A stretch of DNA of 64,000 bases from Limosilactobacillus reuteri (GTDB lineage Bacteria > Bacillota > Bacilli > Lactobacillales > Lactobacillaceae). The notes beneath the pieces were generated by a model. That model worked only from the letters and a program-made list of their open reading frames with translations, was not told the origin of the DNA and made no database searches. Where the stretch lies: the NCBI RefSeq assembly GCF_003072625.1, contig NZ_CP027805.1, positions 441,501 through 505,500 of the forward strand, in the 5' to 3' direction. Below, piece by piece: positions 38,124 through 47,291 of the stretch. How positions within the stretch are numbered: position 1 is the first letter of the stretch; each line of letters starts with the position of its first letter. The position numbers and the translations under genes were made by a program.

Positions 38124-39479
38124 ATGGAAAATGAAGTAAAAAAAGAAAATGGACAAAGTTGGGTTCAGCTTTCAGATGGTTATTTAAGCCGGACACCAAT
38201 GTTCCAATTTGTTATTTTATGTTTAATCTTCCCATTATGGGGAGCAGCGGCCAGTCTTAATGATATTTTGATTACACAGTTTAAGACTGTTTTTACCTTA
38301 AATGATACTGCAACTGCCTTTGTTCAAAGTGCCTTTTACGGTGGTTATTTCTTAATGGCGATTCCAGCATCAATTCTTATTAAGAAGACATCTTATAAGT
38401 TAGCAATTCTTATTGGGCTATTATTTTATATTATTGGTTGTGGAATGTTTTTCCCAGCTTCACATGTTGCTACTTATAGTATATTTTTAGTTGCTATTTT
38501 TGCTATTGCCATTGGTTTGAGTTTTCTTGAAACTAGTTGTGATACATATGCAACGATGTTTGGACCAAAAGAAACTGCTAACAAGCGATTAAACGTTGCT
38601 AATGTTTTGATTCCTCTTGGCGATATCATGGGAATCGTTCTTGGTAAGTACCTTATTTTTGGTGAAGGTGGAAATATCGCCGATAAGGTTGCTAAAATGT
38701 CAAAATCTGAGGCAGAAGCTTACAATGAACACTTGCTTCAATTGACTTTGCAGCCTTATAAGTATATTTTGATTGTTTTAATCATCATCTTTATCGTGTT
38801 GGCAGTTACTAAGATGCCTCGTGCTAAAGCCTTCTCAACTGGTTCTGAAACTAAAGAAGATCAACCATCACTTGGCGAAACTTTCAACTACTTATTCCAC
38901 AATAAGCGGTACATGAAAGGGGTTCTCTGTCAGTTTATTTATGCTGGTATGCAAACGACTGTATGGTCATTCACTATTCGGTTAGCATTGCGTCTTGATT
39001 CTCATATTTCTGATGCAGCTGCTTCAACTTTCATGATTTACAGTTACATTGCTTGGTTCTTTGGTAAGTTAGTTGCAAACTGGTTCCTTGACCGTTACTC
39101 AATTACTAAGGTATTAACTTGGTTCTCATTACTTGGAACAATTTCATTGGTAATTACCTTTACTGTTCCTAACATCACAGCGGTAATTGCGGCGATTGCA
39201 ACTAGTTTCTTCTTTGGACCAGAATGGCCAACGATCTATGCTCATACCCTTGATCAAATTCATGAAAAGAAGTATACCGAAACTGGTGGAGCATTTATCG
39301 TTATGTCCTTAATTGGTGGCGCAATTGTCCCAACGATTCAGGGACGGGTATCAGACTTAACTGGTTCAATGCAACTATCATTCATTGTCCCAGCAATCTG
39401 TTTTGCACTTATCACTATTTACTTCTGGACAGAGCACCGTTGGGAAAAGGCTCATCCAAATGAAGTTCAAGAACACTAA
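38124..39479 (+). CDS. FucP-like MFS sugar transporter, probable ribose permease
   Basis: 451 residues with about 12 membrane segments. The N-terminus resembles the L-fucose:proton symporter group (FVILCLIFPLWGAAASLNDILITQFK; FVQSAFYGGYFLMAIPAS). The middle GLSFLETSCDTYATMFGP and the late FFFGPEWPTIYA fit the same family. Placement in the ribose operon points to ribose as substrate, replacing the ABC transporter or RbsU found elsewhere; this is inference from context. Confidence 0.85.
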   Translation: MENEVKKENGQSWVQLSDGYLSRTPMFQFVILCLIFPLWGAAASLNDILITQFKTVFTLNDTATAFVQSAFYGGYFLMAIPASILIKKTSYKLAILIGLLFYIIGCGMFFPASHVATYSIFLVAIFAIAIGLSFLETSCDTYATMFGPKETANKRLNVANVLIPLGDIMGIVLGKYLIFGEGGNIADKVAKMSKSEAEAYNEHLLQLTLQPYKYILIVLIIIFIVLAVTKMPRAKAFSTGSETKEDQPSLGETFNYLFHNKRYMKGVLCQFIYAGMQTTVWSFTIRLALRLDSHISDAAASTFMIYSYIAWFFGKLVANWFLDRYSITKVLTWFSLLGTISLVITFTVPNITAVIAAIATSFFFGPEWPTIYAHTLDQIHEKKYTETGGAFIVMSLIGGAIVPTIQGRVSDLTGSMQLSFIVPAICFALITIYFWTEHRWEKAHPNEVQEH

Positions 39480-39505
39480 AATTTCCCAGGAAATAATCTA
39501 ATATT

Positions 39506-39546
39506 AAAGGCCCAGCGGTTATTTAATCAGCTGAGCCTTTATTTAT
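39506..39546 (+). terminator. Terminator of the ribose operon
   Basis: AAAGGCCCAGC (39506-39516) pairs with GCTGAGCCTTT (39530-39540), then ATTTATTT. Confidence 0.75.
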
Positions 39547-39599
39547 TTCCAAAACTTTAAAGTAATTTTTTTCTAGATTAAGCTAAATACGAAATGAAA

Positions 39600-39608
39600 T
39601 GATATAAT
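39600..39608 (+). promoter_or_regulatory. Extended -10 of cdaA-cdaR-glmM
   Basis: TGA-TATAAT (39600-39608); the -35 is weak. About 30 bp before the first start codon. Confidence 0.5.
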
Positions 39609-39638
39609 ATGAACGTGATTTAGAGGATGGTGAATGCG

Positions 39639-40490
39639 ATGCAATTTATAATTTCGCTTCTAACATGGCAGAATCTGATTCACTTAATTGATATCTTAGT
39701 AATTTGGTTTTTAATCTACGAGTTATTAATGTTGATTCGTGGTACAAGAGCTGTCCAACTATTTCGTGGAATTTTGATCATTATTTTGGTTAAGATTGTT
39801 AGTTGGTATGTTGGTTTAAGTACTGTTTCGTGGGTAATGGACCAGATTATCAACTGGGGTGTTATTGCAATTGTTATTATTTTCCAGCCAGAGATTCGGC
39901 GCGGATTAGAGCACCTTGGTCGAGGAACTTTCTTTACTCATAATCAAACCGCAAATGAGAAAGAAGAAGATATGATTAAGCAATTAGACCAAGCGATTCA
40001 GTACATGTCAAAGCGAAGAATTGGTGCTTTAATGAGTATTCAAATGAAAACTGGTCTAGAAGAGTATATTGAAACTGGTATTCCACTCGATGCTGATATT
40101 TCGGGTGCATTGCTTATTAATACTTTTATTCCTAATACGCCCTTACATGATGGGGCAGTGATCATAAAAGATAATCGAATTGCTGTAGCGGCTGCCTATC
40201 TTCCTTTGTCTGATAGTAAATTGATTTCTAAAGAATTAGGGACACGTCATCGGGCAGCAGTTGGAATTAGTGAAGTGACAGATGCATTGACAATTGTTAT
40301 TTCAGAAGAAACCGGCGAAGTTTCAATTACGAAAGATAATGAATTGATTCGAAATATGTCGCGAGATGAATACCTAAAGTTCTTGCGTGCTCAGTTGTAT
40401 ACGCATGAGCCTCAACACGAAAACTTGGTAACAGAACTTTATGCTAAGTTTCAACGTAAAGGAGGTGGCCGGCATGGGCAAGGACACTAA
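39639..40490 (+). CDS. cdaA: Diadenylate cyclase (c-di-AMP synthase) CdaA
   Basis: 283 residues. Three N-terminal membrane helices (about 5-85) precede a DAC domain carrying the catalytic DGA (TPLHDGAVII) and RHR (GTRHRAAVGISE) motifs. It makes c-di-AMP, the essential messenger for potassium and osmotic balance. ATG at 39639 is preferred because GAGG at 39623-39626 is too close to ATG 39627 or GTG 39630; the start remains uncertain by four codons. Overlaps cdaR by 17 bp. Confidence 0.94.
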   Translation: MQFIISLLTWQNLIHLIDILVIWFLIYELLMLIRGTRAVQLFRGILIIILVKIVSWYVGLSTVSWVMDQIINWGVIAIVIIFQPEIRRGLEHLGRGTFFTHNQTANEKEEDMIKQLDQAIQYMSKRRIGALMSIQMKTGLEEYIETGIPLDADISGALLINTFIPNTPLHDGAVIIKDNRIAVAAAYLPLSDSKLISKELGTRHRAAVGISEVTDALTIVISEETGEVSITKDNELIRNMSRDEYLKFLRAQLYTHEPQHENLVTELYAKFQRKGGGRHGQGH

Positions 40491-41370
40491 AGGCTTTTTT
40501 CGCCGGAAATGGTTTTTAAGAATTATTTCATTAATCCTGGCACTTTTTTTATTCATGTATGTAAATGGAAGCAAAAGCGGCTTCCTTCGTCAAAATACTC
40601 GGAATAATAACCAGAGTAGTGCATTGATGTCAAATAAATCAGTTACCCTTAGAATGCCCCTTGATGTAACAATTGATAATAATAAATATATTGTTAGTGG
40701 GTATCCTCAATACGTTAAGGTTAAGGTAACCGGTCCTTCTGCATTGGTTACAACCACCTCTAATACTCAAAATTTTAAGGTATATGCGGATTTGTCTGAC
40801 TTGACTCCTGGTAAACATCGAGTAAAGTTAAAAACAAGCGGGTTAAATTCAGAATTAACTTCTAAAATTGAGCCACAGTACATTAATGTTAATATCCAAC
40901 CACGTAAGACAATTACAATGAAAGTAACTGTTCGTTTAAGTAACAAGGATTTGGATAATGGCTATAAGCTTGGACGTCCACATAGTGATATTCAAACTGT
41001 CCAAGTTACTGGTTCACGTGATGAAGTTAATAAAGTAAATCGAATTATTGCTTTTGTTGCAATTCCACATGATGCAAAGGATAATATTGCACGACAGGTA
41101 ACACTACAAGCAATTGATCGGAATGGTCAAACACTTAATGTTGTGATTTCACCAACTACTACTAATGTTTCAATTCCTATTTCTGCGGGTTCACAGAGCA
41201 GCAGTTCGAGTGATAGTTCATCAAGTAGTAGTAGTGAAGAGAGTGAAGAAACAAAGAGCAGTTCAAGAACATCTTCGCGAAATGACTCTTCAGATTCTTC
41301 ATCTGAAACATCCCAATCTTCAAGTAGCATAAGCAATGAAGATTCAAGTTCAAGTAGTCGAAATCAATAA
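40474..41370 (+). CDS. cdaR: CdaA regulator CdaR (YbbR-domain protein) with Ser-rich tail
   Basis: 298 residues. One N-terminal membrane anchor (about 10-28), then YbbR repeats outside the membrane (about 45-235). The family modulates CdaA activity by direct contact. The last 60 or so residues are a low-complexity tail made almost only of Ser, Glu, Asp and Thr, not part of the family core. ATG at 40474 follows AAAGGAGGTG inside the end of cdaA. glmM follows after 27 nt; the three-gene order is conserved in Firmicutes. Confidence 0.93.
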   Translation: MGKDTKGFFRRKWFLRIISLILALFLFMYVNGSKSGFLRQNTRNNNQSSALMSNKSVTLRMPLDVTIDNNKYIVSGYPQYVKVKVTGPSALVTTTSNTQNFKVYADLSDLTPGKHRVKLKTSGLNSELTSKIEPQYINVNIQPRKTITMKVTVRLSNKDLDNGYKLGRPHSDIQTVQVTGSRDEVNKVNRIIAFVAIPHDAKDNIARQVTLQAIDRNGQTLNVVISPTTTNVSIPISAGSQSSSSSDSSSSSSSEESEETKSSSRTSSRNDSSDSSSETSQSSSSISNEDSSSSSRNQ

Positions 41371-41397
41371 TAAAGATATACATAGAGGAGAAGTGAA

Positions 41398-42753
41398 ATG
41401 AAGTTAAAATATTTTGGAACTGATGGAGTTCGTGGGGTTGCAAATCAAGATTTAAGTCCAGAATTGGCGTTCCGTGTTGGTCGTGCAGGTGGATATGTCC
41501 TTACTCGGCATTCAGAACGGAAACAACCTCAAGTATTAGTTGCTCGTGATACACGAATTTCTGGTGAAATGCTAGAAAATGCTTTGATCGCTGGATTATT
41601 GTCCGTTGGGATTGAAGTTTTACGACTAGGCGTAGTAACTACTCCTGGGGTTGCTTACCTTGTTCGGGCACAAGAAGCTGATGCGGGAGTAATGATTACT
41701 GCTAGTCATAACCCAATTAAATATAACGGGATTAAATATTTTGGTGGTAATGGATTTAAATTATCCGATGAATTGGAATATGAAATTGAACAATTACTAG
41801 ATGCTGAAGAAGATACGTTGCCACGACCATCTGATGCGGGCTTAGGAACAGTTGCTGATTATCATGAGGGAGCATTAAAATATACTTCTTTCTTGGAACA
41901 AACTGTTTCAAGTGATCTTGAAGGGTTAAAAGTGGTAGTTGATGCTGCTGATGGTGCAACAAGCGGCTTCATCTCTAATCTTTTTGCTGATATGAATGTT
42001 GACTTTATTCCAATTAATGATCAACCAGATGGCTTAAATACTAACCTAAATTGTGGATCAACTCATCCAGAGAGTCTCCAAAAAGCAGTTGTGGAAAATG
42101 ATGCTGATCTTGGAGTAGCATTTGACGGGGATGGTGACCGTTGTATTGCTGTTGATAATGAGGGAAATATTGTTGACGGTGATAAGATCATGTATATTTG
42201 TGGTAAGTACATGGATAAGAAAGGATTGCTTAAGAAAGATACAGTGGTTACAACTGTGATGAGTAATCTGGGAATGTACAAAGCCTTAGAAGCACACAAC
42301 TTAAAGAGTGTTAAGACTAAGGTTGGTGACCGTTATGTTGTTGAGGAAATGCTGAAAAATGGTTATAACCTTGGTGGTGAACAATCAGGACATATTATTT
42401 TCTTAGATCACAATACAACTGGGGATGGAATGCTTACCGCACTGCAACTCTTGTCTGTAGTTAAAGACTCGGGGAAGACACTCGCTGAATTGGCAAATGA
42501 TGTAACAACTTATCCACAAGAGTTATTGAATATTAAGGTGGCAGATAAAACTACTGCAATGGAAAATCAAAAATTAAAGGAAATTATTGCGCAAGTCGAG
42601 AAAGAAATGAACGGGGATGGACGGGTTCTTGTTCGTCCTAGTGGAACTGAACCTCTTTTGCGCATTATGGCTGAAGCAGCTACGCCAGAATTAGTTCATG
42701 AATACGTTGAACGGATTGGTGATGTTGCCCGCGCGGAATTAGAAGTAGAATAA
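41398..42753 (+). CDS. glmM: Phosphoglucosamine mutase
   Basis: 451-residue enzyme turning GlcN-6-P into GlcN-1-P for UDP-GlcNAc. N-terminal YFGTDGVRG, the phospho-serine Ser103 in [11 protein letters not shown], the metal loop DGDGDRC near 243, and the sugar/phosphate segments GGEQSGH and RPSGTEP. It forms a c-di-AMP/cell-wall link with CdaA in other Firmicutes. AGAGGAGAAG before the ATG. Last gene of the operon. Confidence 0.97.
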   Translation: MKLKYFGTDGVRGVANQDLSPELAFRVGRAGGYVLTRHSERKQPQVLVARDTRISGEMLENALIAGLLSVGIEVLRLGVVTTPGVAYLVRAQEADAGVMITASHNPIKYNGIKYFGGNGFKLSDELEYEIEQLLDAEEDTLPRPSDAGLGTVADYHEGALKYTSFLEQTVSSDLEGLKVVVDAADGATSGFISNLFADMNVDFIPINDQPDGLNTNLNCGSTHPESLQKAVVENDADLGVAFDGDGDRCIAVDNEGNIVDGDKIMYICGKYMDKKGLLKKDTVVTTVMSNLGMYKALEAHNLKSVKTKVGDRYVVEEMLKNGYNLGGEQSGHIIFLDHNTTGDGMLTALQLLSVVKDSGKTLAELANDVTTYPQELLNIKVADKTTAMENQKLKEIIAQVEKEMNGDGRVLVRPSGTEPLLRIMAEAATPELVHEYVERIGDVARAELEVE

Positions 42754-42764
42754 CTTGAAGAGTG

Positions 42765-42810
42765 AAAAAGCGAGGCTGGAAGAAAATTTATTCTTCTAGT
42801 CTCGCTTTTT
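42765..42810 (+). terminator. Terminator of cdaA-cdaR-glmM
   Basis: AAAAAGCGAGGCTGGAAGAA pairs with TTCTTCTAGTCTCGCTTTTT (G-U pairs included). Confidence 0.85.
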
Positions 42811-42857
42811 AATCTTTTAATAAATTTTGAATCATATAGACCAATCGAATAAAATGA

Positions 42858-42886
42858 TTGACAAAATAATCTAAAAACTGTACTAT
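42858..42886 (+). promoter_or_regulatory. glmS promoter
   Basis: TTGACA (42858-42863), 17-bp spacer, TACTAT (42881-42886). The -10 lies inside a 7-bp inverted repeat AACTGTA (42876-42882) / TACAGTT (42891-42897). Confidence 0.75.
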
Positions 42887-42920
42887 ACAATACAGTTGAT
42901 TAGATTTAGTGATAATCACT

Positions 42921-42936
42921 AGTTATCTATACCAAT
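42921..42936 (-). promoter_or_regulatory. NagR/DasR-type (dre) operator candidate in glmS leader
   Basis: The reverse complement ATTGGTATAGATAACT fits the GntR-family amino-sugar operator pattern (DasR ACTGGTCTAGACCACT). It sits about 30 bp after the expected transcription start and 25 bp before the ATG. No glmS ribozyme-like leader fits in the remaining space, so repressor control is a reasonable alternative. Confidence 0.55.
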
Positions 42937-42961
42937 TTTATTTAAAGGATGGAATTTAATT

Positions 42962-44782
42962 ATGTGTGGAATTGTTGGAGTTACAGGAACTGACAAGAGT
43001 TTGTCAATTTTAATTGATGGATTAAAGCGTCTTGAATATCGTGGATATGACTCTGCAGGAGTTTACGTTAATGATCAACAAGGACATGATTACCTTGTAA
43101 AGCGGCCAGGTCGGATTGCTAATCTAGAAGCGGCCCTTGGAGAAGAAGTTCATGGTTTAGCCGGTATTGGTCATACCCGGTGGGCTACTCATGGTGAACC
43201 AAACGAAGCCAATGCTCACCCTCAATACTCTCAAGACGAACGGTTCTACTTAGTTCACAATGGTGTAATTGAAAATTATGCTGACTTAAAGAAAGAATAC
43301 TTATCTGACGTTAAATTTGTTAGTCAAACTGATACAGAAGTAATTGTTCAATTAGTTGATAAATTTGTAGTTGAATCTGGAATGTCAACAGAAGCAGCCC
43401 TCCTTAAGGTTCTTCGTTTAATCAGCCCTGATTCTTCATATGCATTTGTATTGATGGATAAAGAACAACCAGATACATTATTCGTTGCTAAAAACAAGAG
43501 TCCATTATTAGTCGGTATTGCTGATGGTTACAACATGGTTGGTTCTGATGCAATGTCAATGATTAAAGAAACTAATACCTTTATGGAAATCGGTGACCAC
43601 GAGTTGGTAATCGTTAAGCCAGATCACGTTACTGTTAAAGACTTTGATGGTAATGAAATTGATCGGCCAACATTTAAGGTTGATATGGATGCTAATGCCG
43701 CAGATAAAGGTGCCTACCCATACTATATGTTAAAGGAAATTGACGAACAACCAGCTGTTATGCGGAAGTTAGTTCAAGAATACTTTGGTGACAATGATGT
43801 AGCACAAATTAATGAAGAGATGTTAAAAGATATGGCAAATGCTGACCACCTTTACATCGTTGGTGCTGGTACAAGTTATCACGCTGGCTTAGTCGGTGCG
43901 CGCATTTTTGAAAAACTTTGTGGAATTCCTACATCTGTTCATATTTCATCAGAATTTGCTTACGAACAACCACTTCTTTCTAAGAAGCCGTTCTTTATCT
44001 TCTTAAGTCAAAGTGGGGAAACTGCTGATAGTCGGGAAGTACTTGTTAATGTTAATAAGCATAACTGGCCAAGCTTAACAATTACTAATGTTGATAAGTC
44101 GACGCTTTCTCGTGAAGCAACTTACACTGAATTACTTTACGCTGGTCCAGAAATTGCCGTAGCCTCAACAAAGGCTTACACTGCCCAAATTGCTGTCGAA
44201 GCTATTCTTGCTCAAGCATTGGGTGTCTACATGGATAAGCAAGCAGCTAAAGACTTTGATGTTAAGCACCAATTAGGATTAGTTGCTAATGGTATGCAAT
44301 CAATTACTGATAGCAAGAAGAAAGTAGAAGAAATTGCTTCTCGTTATCTCTCTAAATCCCCAAGCGCCTTCTACATTGGCCGGGGAATGGATTGGTCAGT
44401 TTCACTTGAAGCTGCTTTGAAGTTAAAAGAAATTTCATATGTTCAAGCGGAAGGTTTTGCATCTGGTGAATTAAAGCATGGAACAATTGCTTTAATTGAA
44501 GATCAAACTCCAGTGATTGGGATCATTACCCAAGATCGGACTGCTGGTTTAACACGGAGTAATCTTGAAGAAACACAAGCTCGTGGGGCCAATGCAATTA
44601 CAATTGTTTCACGGCACCTTGCAAAAGAAGACGATACATTCGTTCTTCCCGATGTCGATGAAGTGTTGACACCACTTCTTAGCGTAATTCCAGCACAATT
44701 GTTGGCTTACTACACTAGTCTTGGTAAGGGACTTGATGTTGATAAGCCACGTAACCTCGCAAAATCTGTTACAGTTCAATAA
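42962..44782 (+). CDS. glmS: Glutamine--fructose-6-phosphate aminotransferase
   Basis: 606 residues. N-terminal glutaminase with nucleophile Cys2 (MCGIVGVTG), HTRWATHG and NGVIENY; two SIS isomerase domains follow (IVGAGTSYHAGL, FLSQSGETADS, and GRGMDWSVSLEAALKLKEISY). It makes GlcN-6-P, the entry to peptidoglycan precursors, upstream of GlmM. Own promoter, separate from the cdaA operon. AAAGGATGG precedes the ATG. Confidence 0.97.
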   Translation: MCGIVGVTGTDKSLSILIDGLKRLEYRGYDSAGVYVNDQQGHDYLVKRPGRIANLEAALGEEVHGLAGIGHTRWATHGEPNEANAHPQYSQDERFYLVHNGVIENYADLKKEYLSDVKFVSQTDTEVIVQLVDKFVVESGMSTEAALLKVLRLISPDSSYAFVLMDKEQPDTLFVAKNKSPLLVGIADGYNMVGSDAMSMIKETNTFMEIGDHELVIVKPDHVTVKDFDGNEIDRPTFKVDMDANAADKGAYPYYMLKEIDEQPAVMRKLVQEYFGDNDVAQINEEMLKDMANADHLYIVGAGTSYHAGLVGARIFEKLCGIPTSVHISSEFAYEQPLLSKKPFFIFLSQSGETADSREVLVNVNKHNWPSLTITNVDKSTLSREATYTELLYAGPEIAVASTKAYTAQIAVEAILAQALGVYMDKQAAKDFDVKHQLGLVANGMQSITDSKKKVEEIASRYLSKSPSAFYIGRGMDWSVSLEAALKLKEISYVQAEGFASGELKHGTIALIEDQTPVIGIITQDRTAGLTRSNLEETQARGANAITIVSRHLAKEDDTFVLPDVDEVLTPLLSVIPAQLLAYYTSLGKGLDVDKPRNLAKSVTVQ

Positions 44783-44787
44783 AATTA

Positions 44788-44838
44788 TAAAGGAAGTTAG
44801 AAATGCCTTAGTTGGTTTTTCAACTTCTTTCTATTTTT
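44788..44838 (+). terminator. Terminator of glmS
   Basis: AAGGAAGTT arm with AACTTCTTT arm (one bulge), then CTATTTTT. Confidence 0.55.
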
Positions 44839-44880
44839 AAAGTAATTTGATGTTTTCTTTGAATTTGTTTAATAAAAGGG

Positions 44881-44909
44881 TTGACTTACATTTATGGAAA
44901 CGCTATCAT
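44881..44909 (+). promoter_or_regulatory. Promoter overlapped by a cre site
   Basis: TTGACT (44881-44886), 17-bp spacer, TATCAT (44904-44909). TGGAAACGCTATCA at 44895-44908 matches 13 of 14 positions of TGWNANCGNTNWCA and covers five of six -10 bases, so CcpA bound here should block RNA polymerase. Confidence 0.7.
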
Positions 44910-44915
44910 AATAGT

Positions 44916-44997
44916 TGCAAGGTATAAAGTAATTACCTTCTAATCAATTCTCTTTCTCTCTTATGCCGATCATCGTCTTTTAGACGGTGATTTTTTT
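44916..44997 (+). ncRNA. Candidate CcpA-repressed small RNA, about 80 nt
   Basis: Bounded by the cre-covered promoter and an intrinsic terminator. Inside are a 5' hairpin (AAGGTA 44919-44924 with TACCTT 44934-44939) and a single-stranded pyrimidine tract (AATTCTCTTTCTCTCTTA, 44946-44963). The terminator stem follows (ATCATCGTC 44969-44977 with GACGGTGAT 44983-44991, one G-U) and seven T. No ORF with a ribosome site fits. The tract could pair with purine-rich Shine-Dalgarno regions. A separate -10 (TATAAT near 45011) probably serves the next gene, so the unit looks independent. Transcript start is inferred. Confidence 0.55.
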
Positions 44998-44998
44998 A
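44969..44998 (+). terminator. Terminator of the candidate small RNA
   Basis: 9-bp stem with loop TTTTA, followed by TTTTTTT. Confidence 0.8.
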
Positions 44999-45042
44999 TT
45001 TAAACTCGCTATAATGATAAGGATTGAAAGGGGAAGAACAAC

Positions 45043-45354
45043 GTGGAAGAACAACACGAAACGTTAACATTAATTGAGGAAATTACCCGTAATGATGGCT
45101 CAAAATATTATGAAATTGGGAATATGGTTCAAAATGGTCGTGCGGAATTAGCAGCTGAACGGAATTTTATTAAAGAGGTTCGTATTTTAGAATTAAATAT
45201 TCCTCATTCTAAAAATGTTATTAAATATGAGCACTTTATAAATACTCACTATAAGATGCAAACTGAGGCAATGGATCATTGGGAAGAATGGAAGCGTCCT
45301 CCAGAGATTGAAGAGGTTGTTCAAACGATCTTAAAGGAAAATCATATTGGGTAA
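45043..45354 (+). CDS. Hypothetical protein, 103 aa
   Basis: Soluble, acidic protein with no membrane segment. GTG start at 45043 with GGGGAAGA upstream. Features seen: N-terminal EEQHETLTLIEEITRNDGSKYYEIG, central charged helix, C-terminal WEEWKRPPEIEEVV. I do not recognise a family. Stands between the candidate small RNA and the acyltransferase operon. Confidence 0.7.
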   Translation: MEEQHETLTLIEEITRNDGSKYYEIGNMVQNGRAELAAERNFIKEVRILELNIPHSKNVIKYEHFINTHYKMQTEAMDHWEEWKRPPEIEEVVQTILKENHIG

Positions 45355-45415
45355 AACAGGAAGCTGAATTATTTGGTAGTACTAAAAATGGATATAAAAA
45401 TGTGGAGGTTAGGCA

Positions 45416-47281
45416 ATGAAGCCAAATTTTAATCCATCACAAGGGATAAAGTCGCACTATTTCGTTACAGGGATAGACGGCTTACGAACATTAGCTGTCT
45501 TAGGAGTTATTATTTACCACCTATTGCCCAATGCTTTAATGGGTGGTTATTTAGGAGTGCCGCTTTTTCTATTAGTCTCTGGATATTTTGTAACCTATCA
45601 ATTTAGTCGGCAGCTTAAATATGGTGGTCATATTAATTTAGGGCATTTTTATCTAAAAAGGTTTCGGAGACTATATACGACATTAATTGCGATGTTAATT
45701 TTAACAACAGCGTACATTACATTATTTGCACGAGAGCTACTCCATAACATTCGGGCGGTAATTGTTACTAATTTAACTTGGATATATAATTGGTGGGAAA
45801 TCAGTCATGGCCAGTCCTACTTTGATCAGTTTGGTGGCGTTTCACCTTTTACCCATCTTTGGACATTAGGGGTTGAAGCGCAATTTTACCTTTTGTGGCC
45901 TTTGATTATTACGTTATTGTTTGTGGTTTTTAAAAAGTTGCAGAATGTGCGGCGGGTAGTTTTTATTTTGGCTGTATTATCAGCAATAGAAATGGCTCTT
46001 CTTTACGACCCGGCAAATATCAATCGGGTTTATTATGGAACTGATACACGGGCCTTCTCACTTTTACTTGGCTCATGGTTAGGGCTTGCGTGGCCATTAA
46101 ATCGACTTCGACCTAATTTACAGGCAAGTAGTCGCCGTTTACTTAATATTATTGGAATTATTGCAACAGTATTGACTATTGTTGGCTTTTTCTCATTGAA
46201 TGGGCAGTCATCTTTTACTTACCGCGGAGGAATGTTTCTCTATAGTTTTATTGGAATGATATTAATGGCTACTATCATTCACCCAGGTGCGGGGATGAAC
46301 AAGTGGTTTACAAATCCGGTTTTTCATTGGGTTGGGCAGCGTTCTTATGGGATTTATGTTTATCAATATCCCGTTATGGTTTTTTATGAACGATTAATCA
46401 ATGTCGGCAATCATCCACTTCTCAATGCATTCGTGGAAATTATTATTATTTTAGTAGTAAGTGAAGTTTCTTACCGGTTAATTGAACGACCATTTGCCCA
46501 GTATCAGTGGTCAAAATTACCGGCTGATCTTCAGCATGTGTTAGAAACGCATCACTTTAGTTGGCAAAGCGGGGCTAAAATGATGGTAAGTGCATTAGTT
46601 GTTGTTATTGCATTTATCGGTTTTTGCCAGCCAAACCGTGCACCAAAGAAAACAGCGGTTCAGCAACGGATAGAGCAAAATCATCAGGCTGCTGAAGAAC
46701 ACAATGAGAAGATTGCAAAGGGTGATAATGTTGCAGAAGCTAGTGGTAATACTTCTAAGCTTCAGAAACAGTATGATTTAACCCCGGCGCAAATAAAAGC
46801 AGCACAGAAGTTAAAGGTAACGGCCATCGGTGATTCGGTGATGGCTGATGCCGCAGATAGTATTCAGAAATTAATGCCAAATGCTTATGTTGATGCACAA
46901 GTTGGGCGTCAAGGTTCTGCGGCTCCTGATGTTATCAAACAATTAAAGGCAGATTGGCATTTAAACAAGATTGTTATCTTAAATTTGGGAACAAACGGCC
47001 CGATGACTCAAGATACGTTGGATGATATTTTAAGTGCAATTGGCTCTGGACACCAAATCTATTGGGTAACTGCCCATGTTCCAACAAAGCCATGGCAGCA
47101 AACAGTTAATAACAAAATTAAAGATTTAGCCAAGAAACATAAGAATATCCATGTGGTCGATTGGAATAAGGCAAGTCAAGGGCACTCTGATTGGTTTGCA
47201 AGTGACAATGTACATATGGGATCAAGCGGAAATGATCATTTTGCACGGTTAATTGCAAAAACGATCTTGACAAAAAAATAG
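45416..47281 (+). CDS. OatA-like acyltransferase (acyltransferase-3 plus SGNH domain)
   Basis: 621 residues. Residues about 1-410 form a ten- to eleven-helix acyltransferase-3 domain (GIDGLRTLAVLGVIIYHL, then FTHLWTLGVEAQFYLLWPL, RPFAQY). A linker of about 60 residues follows, then an extracellular SGNH hydrolase-like domain with TAIGDSVMADA near 470, GTNG near 530 and the C-terminal catalytic Asp/His pair in SDNVHMG (about 603). This layout is that of peptidoglycan O-acetyltransferases such as OatA, which give lysozyme resistance; other wall polymers are possible substrates. Ribosome site GTGGAGG. A MarR gene follows after 10 nt. Confidence 0.88.
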   Translation: MKPNFNPSQGIKSHYFVTGIDGLRTLAVLGVIIYHLLPNALMGGYLGVPLFLLVSGYFVTYQFSRQLKYGGHINLGHFYLKRFRRLYTTLIAMLILTTAYITLFARELLHNIRAVIVTNLTWIYNWWEISHGQSYFDQFGGVSPFTHLWTLGVEAQFYLLWPLIITLLFVVFKKLQNVRRVVFILAVLSAIEMALLYDPANINRVYYGTDTRAFSLLLGSWLGLAWPLNRLRPNLQASSRRLLNIIGIIATVLTIVGFFSLNGQSSFTYRGGMFLYSFIGMILMATIIHPGAGMNKWFTNPVFHWVGQRSYGIYVYQYPVMVFYERLINVGNHPLLNAFVEIIIILVVSEVSYRLIERPFAQYQWSKLPADLQHVLETHHFSWQSGAKMMVSALVVVIAFIGFCQPNRAPKKTAVQQRIEQNHQAAEEHNEKIAKGDNVAEASGNTSKLQKQYDLTPAQIKAAQKLKVTAIGDSVMADAADSIQKLMPNAYVDAQVGRQGSAAPDVIKQLKADWHLNKIVILNLGTNGPMTQDTLDDILSAIGSGHQIYWVTAHVPTKPWQQTVNNKIKDLAKKHKNIHVVDWNKASQGHSDWFASDNVHMGSSGNDHFARLIAKTILTKK

Positions 47282-47291
47282 GAGGTTAGTA

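Noticed and set aside
41127-41336. Acidic Leu/Glu-rich minus-strand ORF
   Set aside because: Mirror image of the serine-codon run in the CdaR tail; no ribosome site.
42887-42961. glmS ribozyme
   Set aside because: Only about 70 nt of leader exist and no conserved ribozyme core is seen; operator-like repeats occupy it.
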